Assembly (NCBI GenBank): GCA_964440265.1
Contig: CAYTRU010000067.1
Span: 1-5,970, forward strand
DNA: 5,970 bases
DNA from: CAYMUN01 sp964440265
Lineage (GTDB): Bacteria > Patescibacteriota > Saccharimonadia > Saccharimonadales > UBA4665
Reading direction: 5' to 3'
Position numbers and translations under genes: made by a program. How positions within the stretch are numbered: the stretch's first letter is position 1; each line of letters opens with the position of its first letter. Of this stretch, positions 1 through 5,009 are shown one piece after another. The notes below the pieces were generated by a model. That model saw only the letters and a list, made by a program, of their open reading frames with translations, was not told where the DNA came from and made no database searches.

Positions 1-1
1 C

Positions 2-625
2 GAAGGATATTACAAATGCTATCATGAAGCTCTCAAGAGCGTCGGCGTATCACTGGCTGCCAGCGAAGAAAAGGAACGGATAGCGAAAAAGTGGGGCTCG
101 ACTCAAGAAGAAGAGCTTGCTGAACTTCTGCAAGAGCACCCCGAGCTCGTGCCGCAAGCCGTCAAGGCGTACGAATCGCATTTGCACGGTCAAAGTTTTA
201 TGGAATGTTTGAGCATAATGCCCGGAAGCCAGGCTCTATTAAGGAGATTATCAAGAAAGTATCGTTTAGCAGTAGCGACTGGTCTTCATCCGCAATTATT
301 ACAAACACGGATTATGCCCAAATTTGACATACCCCCAGTTTTTTCCCAGATTGAAAGCGTCTATGACCTGGAAGATGCCAATCATGCCAAGCCACACCCC
401 CACATGCTGGAAAAAATTATGACTAAGCAAAAAGTGTTGCCTGAACATACTATTATGGTCGGCGATGCTGGCAATGATGTGCGTATGGCTAGAGCAGCCC
501 GAGTGGAGCCAGTTATAGTCTTGACAGGTCATCTCAATAAACAGGCAGCCACAGAGCTAGGCGTGAAACACATCATTGACGACGTTAATCAGCTAGAAAA
601 AGTTTTAGCTGCGCTTGAAGCTTAG
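2..625 (+). CDS. HAD-superfamily phosphatase, phosphoglycolate phosphatase-like (5' partial)
   Basis: The reading frame is open from the first complete codon, so the gene begins before the window; the GTG at 149 is internal and not a start. The visible part is 207 residues. The opening residues GYYKCYHEALKSVGV look like the start of a helical cap that normally follows motif I (DxDGT), so I estimate only about 15-25 residues, including the nucleophile Asp, are missing. A helical C1-type cap covers about residues 1-70. Then come motif II (VATG, Thr93), motif III Lys130 in AKPHPHML and motif IV GDAGND (Asp155, Asp159), which binds Mg2+. These are the conserved parts of a cytosolic HAD phosphomonoesterase of the Gph/beta-phosphoglucomutase type. 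The substrate cannot be read from sequence; a mutase or a nucleotidase remains possible. It ends with TAG, followed by 98 bp before the next gene. Confidence 0.9.
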   Translation, partial: EGYYKCYHEALKSVGVSLAASEEKERIAKKWGSTQEEELAELLQEHPELVPQAVKAYESHLHGQSFMECLSIMPGSQALLRRLSRKYRLAVATGLHPQLLQTRIMPKFDIPPVFSQIESVYDLEDANHAKPHPHMLEKIMTKQKVLPEHTIMVGDAGNDVRMARAARVEPVIVLTGHLNKQAATELGVKHIIDDVNQLEKVLAALEA

Positions 626-648
626 TCGGGGTGTACTCCCAGTTAAAT

Positions 649-677
649 TATATAGACCTTTGAAGGGGGTTTATATA
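649..677 (+). other. Intergenic inverted repeat (10-bp stem, 9-nt loop)
   Basis: TATATAGACC (649-658) pairs with GGTTTATATA (668-677) over ten consecutive positions with a single G-U wobble; the loop is 659-667. It lies 24 bp after the HAD stop and 32 bp before the Nudix promoter. No T-tract follows on either strand, so it is not a textbook intrinsic terminator. It could be an RNA 3'-end hairpin, or an operator: TATATAG also recurs as a direct repeat at 649-655 and 672-678, about two helical turns apart. The role is not determined. Confidence 0.4.
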
Positions 678-708
678 GCCTATGCGCTGGTCCTCTAGTA
701 AATTTGTA

Positions 709-717
709 TGACATACT
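709..717 (+). promoter_or_regulatory. Extended -10 promoter of the Nudix gene, leaderless type
   Basis: TGACATACT (TG at 709-710, hexamer CATACT at 712-717) is followed by six bases and then the ATG at 724. There is no SD and no recognisable -35 about 17 bp upstream. The position matches the spacing seen before three other genes here, so transcription probably starts at or next to the A of the ATG. The hexamer itself is the weakest of the set, matching TATAAT at four of six positions. Confidence 0.5.
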
Positions 718-723
718 AGAAAG

Positions 724-1140
724 ATGAAACAGCCAGTGGCGAGTGTAGATATCCTGGTAATCAGGAATGATCAAGTGCTGTTAGGCTTACTGAGCGAGAA
801 GTGGTCGCTTGAAGGCCAGCCGACATATGGTTTGCCGGGTCGAGAAATATTATTTGGTGAAACATTTCGTGAGACGGTCGAGCGTAATATCAGAGAAGAG
901 CTTAGCTGTGTGATGAAAGACTACGCAGTGATTGCGGTGAACGCTAACTATGCTTTCGATAATCACTACCTAGGTGTAGGGGTCACCGCTAGGATTGAAG
1001 GTGAGCCTCAAGTAACCAAACCAGAAGATTGGCAAAGGTGGGAATGGTATAGCCTAGATAAACTTCCCGCCAACCTTTTCCCGCCCGCCCAAAACTTACT
1101 GGATAGTTATACATTAGGTCTAGTCACCGTCTCTGATTAA
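724..1140 (+). CDS. Nudix hydrolase, NUDT15/MutT-like, with a degenerate Nudix box
   Basis: This 138-residue protein is a complete single Nudix domain. Nudix enzymes cleave nucleoside diphosphates linked to another moiety, for example hydrolysing (d)NTPs to NMP plus pyrophosphate. The order LPGREILFGETF (37-48), GEPQVTKPEDWQRWEWYSLD (93-112) and LPANLFPPAQNLL (114-126) resembles the NUDT15-like subgroup. The Nudix box is residues 40-62 and departs from GX5EX7REUXEEXGU: the first Gly is Arg40, the Glu of the RE pair is Asn55, and the late Gly is Ser61. Glu46, Arg54 and the metal-binding pair Glu58-Glu59 remain. Asn55 sits at the position of MutT Glu53, so activity may be altered or aimed at another substrate. 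The start at 724 is set by the extended -10 six bases upstream. It is followed one base later by a kinase-like gene, with which it must be co-transcribed. Confidence 0.9.
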   Translation: MKQPVASVDILVIRNDQVLLGLLSEKWSLEGQPTYGLPGREILFGETFRETVERNIREELSCVMKDYAVIAVNANYAFDNHYLGVGVTARIEGEPQVTKPEDWQRWEWYSLDKLPANLFPPAQNLLDSYTLGLVTVSD

Positions 1141-1141
1141 C

Positions 1142-1666
1142 ATGCCGCTCATATACATAACCGGTAATGCAGGTGCAGGTAAAACGACTGTTTGCCGCGA
1201 ACTACAGAAGCATGGCTATGCGGCTTTTGACATTGATGAAGGTGGCATTACTGCTTGGTACGATAGAGCCACTGGCGAGCGGGTGGAATACCCGAAACAT
1301 GACGAGCAACGTACCAAGCAGTGGAATGATGATCATGCTTTTAGAATGGTAAGGTCACGGATTGAGCAGTTTGCTAAAGATGCCCAGCAAAAAACTATTT
1401 TTCTGTGTGGCCAGTCAATCCATGATGAAGAGGTCTGGGACTTATTTGATCAGATACTTTTCCTGGCGGTTGACGAGGAGACCTTAAAGTACCGACTGGC
1501 TACTAGGCCCGGCAACGTTTTTGGCAAAACCTCTGGCGAGCTCGCCGCCATTATGGAAGTACATAAGCCTTTTCAGGAGAAACACCACAAACACGGCGCC
1601 GTAATGATACATGCGTTGCAGCCCATTGACTCAGTAGTTAGTGAAATCCTTGATAAAGTAACGTGA
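1142..1666 (+). CDS. P-loop kinase-like ATPase (nucleoside/shikimate kinase fold)
   Basis: This 174-residue protein has a Walker A motif at its extreme N-terminus (GNAGAGKT, residues 8-15) after one beta strand, then FDIDE (29-33), where Asp30 or Asp32 would be the substrate-side acid of small kinases. The second half has FLCGQSIHDEEVWDLFDQI (87-105), a strand with DEETLKYRLATR (111-122) and NVFGK (125-129), which look like a LID segment with arginines. I recognise this arrangement as an uncharacterised adenylate-kinase-like P-loop family in bacteria; the phosphate acceptor is unknown. The ATG lies one base after the Nudix stop with no SD and no promoter, so translation probably depends on coupling or re-initiation by ribosomes finishing the Nudix gene. 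That link suggests a shared role in metabolism of a nucleotide or other phosphorylated compound, which is inference. It ends with TGA. Confidence 0.87.
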   Translation: MPLIYITGNAGAGKTTVCRELQKHGYAAFDIDEGGITAWYDRATGERVEYPKHDEQRTKQWNDDHAFRMVRSRIEQFAKDAQQKTIFLCGQSIHDEEVWDLFDQILFLAVDEETLKYRLATRPGNVFGKTSGELAAIMEVHKPFQEKHHKHGAVMIHALQPIDSVVSEILDKVT

Positions 1667-1752
1667 ATTGCACTCACTCATCTTCCTAGATTATACAAGC
1701 TAGTCGCTATAGCCAATAGGGTTGCCCCAAGCACAAGTAAGCGCACGACTTC

Positions 1753-1761
1753 TGCTATTAT
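1753..1761 (+). promoter_or_regulatory. Extended -10 promoter of the racemase gene, leaderless type
   Basis: TGCTATTAT (TG at 1753-1754, hexamer TATTAT at 1756-1761) ends seven bases before the ATG at 1769. No -35 is seen at the usual distance and there is no SD. It closely resembles the cassette before 3927 (TGCTATCAT, GAAGTA, ATG). The ATG at 1760 overlaps the hexamer and so could not be on a transcript made from this promoter; this decides the start at 1769. Confidence 0.6.
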
Positions 1762-1768
1762 GAAAGTT

Positions 1769-2467
1769 ATGAAGCATATCGGTATTGCGGGTATAACTAT
1801 CCCTGGCTCACTGCTTTGTATCGATACTATTGTAGAGGAAAGTTACAAACATTTTGGCCGAGCCAGCGGCAAGCACCCTCGAATTACCTATACTAACCCT
1901 GCCTATAGTGAGGTAGGACCAGCAATCAGTGAAAAACGGTGGGATACAGTAGCCACCGACCTGCTTACCTCTATCAAAATGTTGGCGGCCGCCGGGGCAG
2001 ACTTCGTGATCATTCCCTCGAATGCTCCGCACTACGCCATAGCTGAAGTTCAGCAGAAAGCGCCTATTCCTGTCATAAGCATCGTAGAAATTGCCGTGGC
2101 TGAATGCCGAGACCGCGGCTTTACTAAAGTGGGCATTCTCGGTGTCAACGTAACTATGAGTGACGGCCTGTATGAGGAACCACTGCGATACGTGGGCATA
2201 GAACCATTCACGCCAACCCTTAGTGATCAACAAGCAGTCAGTAATTTACTCTACGATGAAGTTATTCATGGTAAACCGACTGAGGAAACTGCTCATAAGA
2301 TGCGGGCCTTGATCCAACAACTAAAAGACCAAGGCTGTGATGGTTTTATTGCCGGGTGCACGGAAATCCCTGTTGTCATTACAAGTGAACAGGATTCGCC
2401 ATTGCCATTTGTCGATACCACGCGCTTGCTGGCTAAAAAAGCCTTTGAGTTGGCCCTTGCTCCTTGA
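1769..2467 (+). CDS. Aspartate/glutamate racemase family protein, one-cysteine variant
   Basis: The protein has 232 residues, a normal length for the Asp/Glu racemase family, whose cytosolic, cofactor-free members invert the alpha carbon of an amino acid using two thiols on opposite faces. The preferred start at 1769 gives MKHIGIAGITIPGS, the family's usual opening; an in-frame ATG at 1760 overlaps the -10 element. Numbered from 1769, the first catalytic segment is IIPSNAPHYA with Ser84 where CNTAH-type enzymes have Cys. The second segment, GCTEIP, keeps Cys197. GILGVNVTMSDGLY (122-135) is the usual central motif, with Val in place of the first Thr. Known relatives such as the E. coli L-Asp/Glu-specific racemase YgeA also lack the first Cys (it has Thr), so activity is possible, perhaps one-sided, on Asp, Glu or another amino acid. 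A role in D-amino acid supply for peptidoglycan is plausible but unproven. The gene stands alone behind its own promoter. Confidence 0.87.
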   Translation: MKHIGIAGITIPGSLLCIDTIVEESYKHFGRASGKHPRITYTNPAYSEVGPAISEKRWDTVATDLLTSIKMLAAAGADFVIIPSNAPHYAIAEVQQKAPIPVISIVEIAVAECRDRGFTKVGILGVNVTMSDGLYEEPLRYVGIEPFTPTLSDQQAVSNLLYDEVIHGKPTEETAHKMRALIQQLKDQGCDGFIAGCTEIPVVITSEQDSPLPFVDTTRLLAKKAFELALAP

Positions 2468-2503
2468 ACAAGGTACTGTCGCACAGTCCATTAGCGCTCA
2501 TGC

Positions 2504-2532
2504 TTGAGTGTGAGTAAGTTTGAATGTATACT
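2504..2532 (+). promoter_or_regulatory. Sigma70-type promoter of the SDR gene
   Basis: A -35 TTGAGT (2504-2509) and a -10 TATACT (2527-2532) are separated by 17 bp, with TG directly before the -10. Transcription would start near 2539, giving a leader of about 20 bases that includes the SD at 2549. This is the best complete -35/-10 pair in the window, and it differs from the -35-less promoters of the leaderless genes. Confidence 0.6.
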
Positions 2533-2548
2533 CTCTTGACCAAAGATT

Positions 2549-2553
2549 GGAGG
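2549..2553 (+). promoter_or_regulatory. Shine-Dalgarno GGAGG that sets the SDR start
   Basis: GGAGG is followed by five bases (TATAC) and ATG at 2559. An in-frame TTG at 2520 lies upstream of the predicted transcription start and has no SD, so 2559 is the start. Confidence 0.8.
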
Positions 2554-2558
2554 TATAC

Positions 2559-3323
2559 ATGGCGAATGTAGATGCGCCGCTTGCCATTGTAACTGGCGCA
2601 AATGGTGGTTTGGGAAGAGGTTTTGTTGAGGAGTTTGGGCTGGATCACAGAATACTGGGCGTAGCTAGCAATGAAGCGAGTGCCGCCGAGCTGGAAGAGT
2701 TTTTACAGGCCCGAGGCATAGATGGCATAGCCTCTGTCCTTGATCTCAGCCGGCCAGAACTTATAGGTGAATGGTATGAGGAAATGACCTCTGAACAGGG
2801 AGACCCCACACTAGTAATAAATAATGCCGGTGTTACAAAGGATGGTTTATTTGCTAGGCAGCACCCGAAAGATATTCGTACTGCATTAGCGGTTAATCTT
2901 GAATCGCCAATGGTGCTCATGTCTCTGGCGGCAAGAGGTATCCGTAGAGCTGACGGGGCAATATTAAATGTTTCTTCAATCTCTGGCAGTCTGGTAAATC
3001 CAGGACAGGTGATTTATGGTACTACAAAGGCTGGATTGAACCAGGCTACGAGGGTTGTTGCCGCTGAACTGAAGGTAAGAGCCAATGCTTTAGCGCCAGG
3101 AGTTGTTGACACAGAAATGTGGCATGCCGTGCCAGAAAAAACTAGACTTGCTGTTCTGGCTCGCACCCGTAGCGGCGAAGCACTCTCGGTTTCAGCAGTT
3201 GTAAAAGCTGCTCGACGAATAGTTGCATCTGATATAACGGGTAAAGTGATTCACCTTAATGATGGGCTTTATGATCCTGCTAGTGATGACTCTCATATTC
3301 TATTTGAAGATCTAGCAGCCTAA
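2559..3323 (+). CDS. Short-chain dehydrogenase/reductase, FabG-like
   Basis: This is a 254-residue classical SDR, a cytosolic NAD(P)H-dependent oxidoreductase. The Rossmann motif TGANGGLG is at 12-19, NNAG at 88-91, the catalytic set is Asn113, Ser140, Tyr153 and Lys157 (YGTTK), and NALAPGVVDTEM follows at 176-187. Spacing from Ser to Tyr to Lys equals that of E. coli FabG (138/151/155). Between Lys157 and Asn176 the chain is three residues shorter than FabG, removing the loop usually written SRGI. The end reads GKVIHLNDGLY and then has an acidic tail of about 16 residues that FabG lacks. All catalytic residues are present, so it should be active. By family it would reduce a 3-oxoacyl thioester or a similar ketone; no ACP or other fatty acid synthesis genes are nearby, so the substrate is open. 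It has its own promoter and a strong SD. Confidence 0.9.
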   Translation: MANVDAPLAIVTGANGGLGRGFVEEFGLDHRILGVASNEASAAELEEFLQARGIDGIASVLDLSRPELIGEWYEEMTSEQGDPTLVINNAGVTKDGLFARQHPKDIRTALAVNLESPMVLMSLAARGIRRADGAILNVSSISGSLVNPGQVIYGTTKAGLNQATRVVAAELKVRANALAPGVVDTEMWHAVPEKTRLAVLARTRSGEALSVSAVVKAARRIVASDITGKVIHLNDGLYDPASDDSHILFEDLAA

Positions 3324-3426
3324 ACTAATCGTTTGTCTGTAAATTCCATAACTAGTATATAGACACTTAAGTTCTAGATCAGCAAAAAGTAGTGTTAGTA
3401 ATCTTTTTTACATACTTGATGCACTA

Positions 3427-3454
3427 TTGCAAGTACACTGAGGCATGGTACGTT
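3427..3454 (+). promoter_or_regulatory. Possible promoter of the small membrane-protein gene
   Basis: In the 164-bp gap 3324-3487, TTGCAA (3427-3432) and TGGTACGTT (hexamer TACGTT at 3449-3454, TG at 3446-3447) are 16 bp apart. Transcription would start near 3461 and leave a leader of about 27 bases that carries the SD. The hexamer is a poor match to TATAAT. The rest of the gap is AT-rich, with no clear terminator for the SDR gene. Confidence 0.35.
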
Positions 3455-3473
3455 TCGGTGAGTTTAAGAAATT

Positions 3474-3478
3474 GGAGG
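3474..3478 (+). promoter_or_regulatory. Shine-Dalgarno GGAGG that sets the membrane-protein start
   Basis: GGAGG lies nine bases before the ATG at 3488. The longer frame from GTG 3392 has no SD and would add 32 residues ahead of what is already a natural first membrane helix, so 3488 is preferred. Confidence 0.75.
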
Positions 3479-3487
3479 CCAGCCTAT

Positions 3488-3880
3488 ATGGGTAAATTAT
3501 TATTGTTGCTCTCTTTTGTTGCCACAGCTATGCTTGGTATCGGGACCGCTGTTGCGCCTGACAACCTTGTGTTTTGGCTGGCTTCAGGAGCCAACACTTA
3601 TCAATACCTTAGAGTTATCCTAGTTGTGTTGCTGGTGGTGCAGCTTATGACTAACCCGCCACGGCGTCTCTGGTTCCGAGTTCTAGCGGGTACAGTGGCA
3701 GCCGGTATTGGAGCTTGGGCTATTCCGCAGACGTATGTTAATCATATGCAACTCCTCGATAGTTTGGTCTTTATCAGTTCTTCGTTGGCCGTATTTGTTA
3801 CTGCGCTAGAAAGCAAAGCTTCTTTGTCTACGATTGACACATTAGCGAGCAGTACTAAGACGTCGCACCCAGCTGTATAA
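3488..3880 (+). CDS. Small integral membrane protein, about four helices, function unknown
   Basis: I do not recognise a named family. From the SD-supported ATG the protein has 130 residues. Hydrophobic segments are at about 3-23 (KLLLLLSFVATAMLGIGTAVA), 40-54 (YLRVILVVLLVVQLM), 61-79 (LWFRVLAGTVAAGIGAWAI) and 90-107. A basic loop (NPPRRLWFR, 56-64) joins helices 2 and 3; by the positive-inside rule this loop is cytoplasmic, which would put both termini outside if all four segments cross. The C-terminal 23 residues are polar and rich in Ser and Thr, without charge clusters. The N-terminus (MGKLLLLL) could also be an uncleaved signal anchor. There are no catalytic motifs. The stop is 46 bp before the prenyl synthase ATG; that gene has its own promoter, so a shared role in lipid metabolism is only a guess. 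Confidence 0.75.
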   Translation: MGKLLLLLSFVATAMLGIGTAVAPDNLVFWLASGANTYQYLRVILVVLLVVQLMTNPPRRLWFRVLAGTVAAGIGAWAIPQTYVNHMQLLDSLVFISSSLAVFVTALESKASLSTIDTLASSTKTSHPAV

Positions 3881-3911
3881 CAGCGTTAGTAAACACTCTG
3901 ACACCTTCCCC

Positions 3912-3920
3912 TGCTATCAT
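3912..3920 (+). promoter_or_regulatory. Extended -10 promoter of the prenyl synthase, leaderless type
   Basis: TGCTATCAT (TG at 3912-3913, hexamer TATCAT at 3915-3920) is followed by six bases (GAAGTA) and ATG at 3927. No SD and no -35 at the normal distance are present. Together with the following bases it is nearly the same cassette as at 1753. Confidence 0.6.
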
Positions 3921-3926
3921 GAAGTA

Positions 3927-4961
3927 ATGACGCTTGATATATTCAAAGCCGCCCTTGAAGATGGCATCATAAGTTGGTTTGCTGTTCAGCAAAAAAATGC
4001 GCCGACAAGCGAAAACCGGCAACTCCTGGAGAGAATGTGTGCGCTCATACAAAGAGGAGGGAAACGTGCCAGACCGCAGTTGCTATATATGACCTATGTA
4101 GCTTACGAGGGCAAAGATTTTGCTAGTTTGGTTAATGTAGGCTTAGCGCTAGAGTTTCACCACCAATTCTTGCTTATACATGACGACCTTATCGATAACG
4201 ATACGGTGCGATATGACGGTCCTAATATCGTTGGCTACTACAGTAATGACAACCTGCCGGGAAACCAGGTTGCCCAAGCTATGGGTCTGCTGGCGGGAGA
4301 CTTACTATCCTCATTTTCCAGTCAAATGATTATCACAGATAAAAGCCTCACCGAGAAACAAAAGGTTGCGTTACTCAGGGTAATAAACGAGACAAATGTC
4401 GGGGCGGCTTATGGGCAACAGCTCGACGCTTATAATATTGATCCTTCGCCGACTGTTTTTAGTACAGATAAGTTATTACTCATCCATGCTTTAAAATCAG
4501 CTCTGTATAGCACACATTTGCCGATGCGCTGCGCCGCGATTTTACTAGATTTAGACAGTACTGAACGGCAGAAAATTGATAATTTTGCTAAGCCCTTCGG
4601 TGTACTTTTTCAGCTAGTCGATGATTACTCAGACTACTTTACGAACAGTTCAATCTTTGACAACAGGCCAAAGTATAGAGATTTTCGACAAGGTAAAGTT
4701 ACCTATCCGCTTTATGCTGCTTTACAGCAGGCAAGTCCCAAAGAAGCTGCATTCATCAAACAAAACCTCGGCAGTAAAAATCTGTCGGATGAAATGCTCG
4801 CTCAAGTAGTAGCTATATTCCAGAACTGTGGAGCACAAGCAGCGAGTCGCGCATATCTAGAGCCATATTTCACGCAAACTGCTGAAACCCTGCATAAGCT
4901 AGGCATAAGTGCAATGCAAGAACGGCTTTTTAGTCAGTTAATAGAAAAGTACAGAGTGTAG
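3927..4961 (+). CDS. trans-Polyprenyl (geranylgeranyl-type) diphosphate synthase
   Basis: The 344-residue protein is an IspA/IspB-fold all-helical enzyme that joins isopentenyl diphosphate to an allylic diphosphate in the cytosol. Seen motifs: GGKRARP (44-50, IPP-binding Lys46 and Arg49), first Asp-rich motif DDLID (86-90), GQQLD (163-167), KS (190-191) in place of the usual KT, and second Asp-rich motif DDYSD (232-236), then KVTYPLY (257-263). The first Asp-rich motif has the short DDxxD form, and Phe81 is at position -5 from it, the pattern of archaeal-type GGPP synthases, so a C20-class product is the best guess. After the motif the usual RRG reads Arg95-Tyr96-Asp97; the second Arg normally helps hold IPP. 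No other isoprenoid genes are in the window. Products could feed undecaprenyl-type carriers, quinones or carotenoids; the sequence does not say which. The start follows the extended -10 by six bases. Confidence 0.92.
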   Translation: MTLDIFKAALEDGIISWFAVQQKNAPTSENRQLLERMCALIQRGGKRARPQLLYMTYVAYEGKDFASLVNVGLALEFHHQFLLIHDDLIDNDTVRYDGPNIVGYYSNDNLPGNQVAQAMGLLAGDLLSSFSSQMIITDKSLTEKQKVALLRVINETNVGAAYGQQLDAYNIDPSPTVFSTDKLLLIHALKSALYSTHLPMRCAAILLDLDSTERQKIDNFAKPFGVLFQLVDDYSDYFTNSSIFDNRPKYRDFRQGKVTYPLYAALQQASPKEAAFIKQNLGSKNLSDEMLAQVVAIFQNCGAQAASRAYLEPYFTQTAETLHKLGISAMQERLFSQLIEKYRV

Positions 4962-4974
4962 ATTAGTCTCTACA
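4957..4974 (+). other. Small hairpin over the prenyl synthase stop codon
   Basis: TGTAGA (4957-4962) and TCTACA (4969-4974) form a perfect 6-bp stem with a 6-nt loop, and the TAG stop (4959-4961) lies in the left arm. No T-tract follows, so this is at most a weak 3'-end or ribosome-release structure. A stem this short can occur by chance. Confidence 0.25.
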
Positions 4975-4994
4975 ACCGTCCCAGCTTTGCAGTT

Positions 4995-5003
4995 TGGTAT
5001 AGT
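4995..5003 (+). promoter_or_regulatory. Extended -10 promoter of the 5010 gene, leaderless type
   Basis: TGGTATAGT (TG at 4995-4996, hexamer TATAGT at 4998-5003) is followed by six bases (TAGCTT) and ATG at 5010. No SD is present and no -35 lies at about 17 bp, so the arrangement matches that before 3927. Confidence 0.6.
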
Positions 5004-5009
5004 TAGCTT

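Noticed and set aside
17..29. TGCTATCATGAAG, identical over 13 bases to the promoter cassette at 3912-3924.
   Set aside because: It lies inside the HAD reading frame, encoding Cys-Tyr-His-Glu, and no ATG follows at 6-7 bases. A single 13-base repeat in 6 kb is compatible with chance.
149..625. GTG 149 as the start of the HAD gene.
   Set aside because: The same frame is open to the left edge and encodes typical cap-domain sequence; the HAD fold needs motif I, which must lie further upstream.
1667..1752. Gap after the first kinase examined for a terminator, small RNA or small ORF.
   Set aside because: Only an 8-base palindrome (GCTATAGC) and a very short stem at the stop are visible; nothing that can be supported.
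1808..2233. Minus-strand frame of 141 codons opposite the racemase gene.
   Set aside because: It is antisense to a clearly conserved gene, and its translation shows no domain-like pattern; a shadow frame.
2645..2920. Minus-strand frame of 91 codons opposite the SDR gene.
   Set aside because: Its low-complexity Ser/Ala translation mirrors codon use of the SDR on the other strand; no start signals.
3385..3409. AAAAAG with CTTTTT as a terminator after the SDR gene.
   Set aside because: The stem is A-T only apart from one pair and the loop is 13 bases; too weak to call.
3392..3487. N-terminal extension of the membrane protein from GTG 3392.
   Set aside because: There is no SD there, and ATG 3488 has GGAGG at nine bases and begins directly with a membrane helix.
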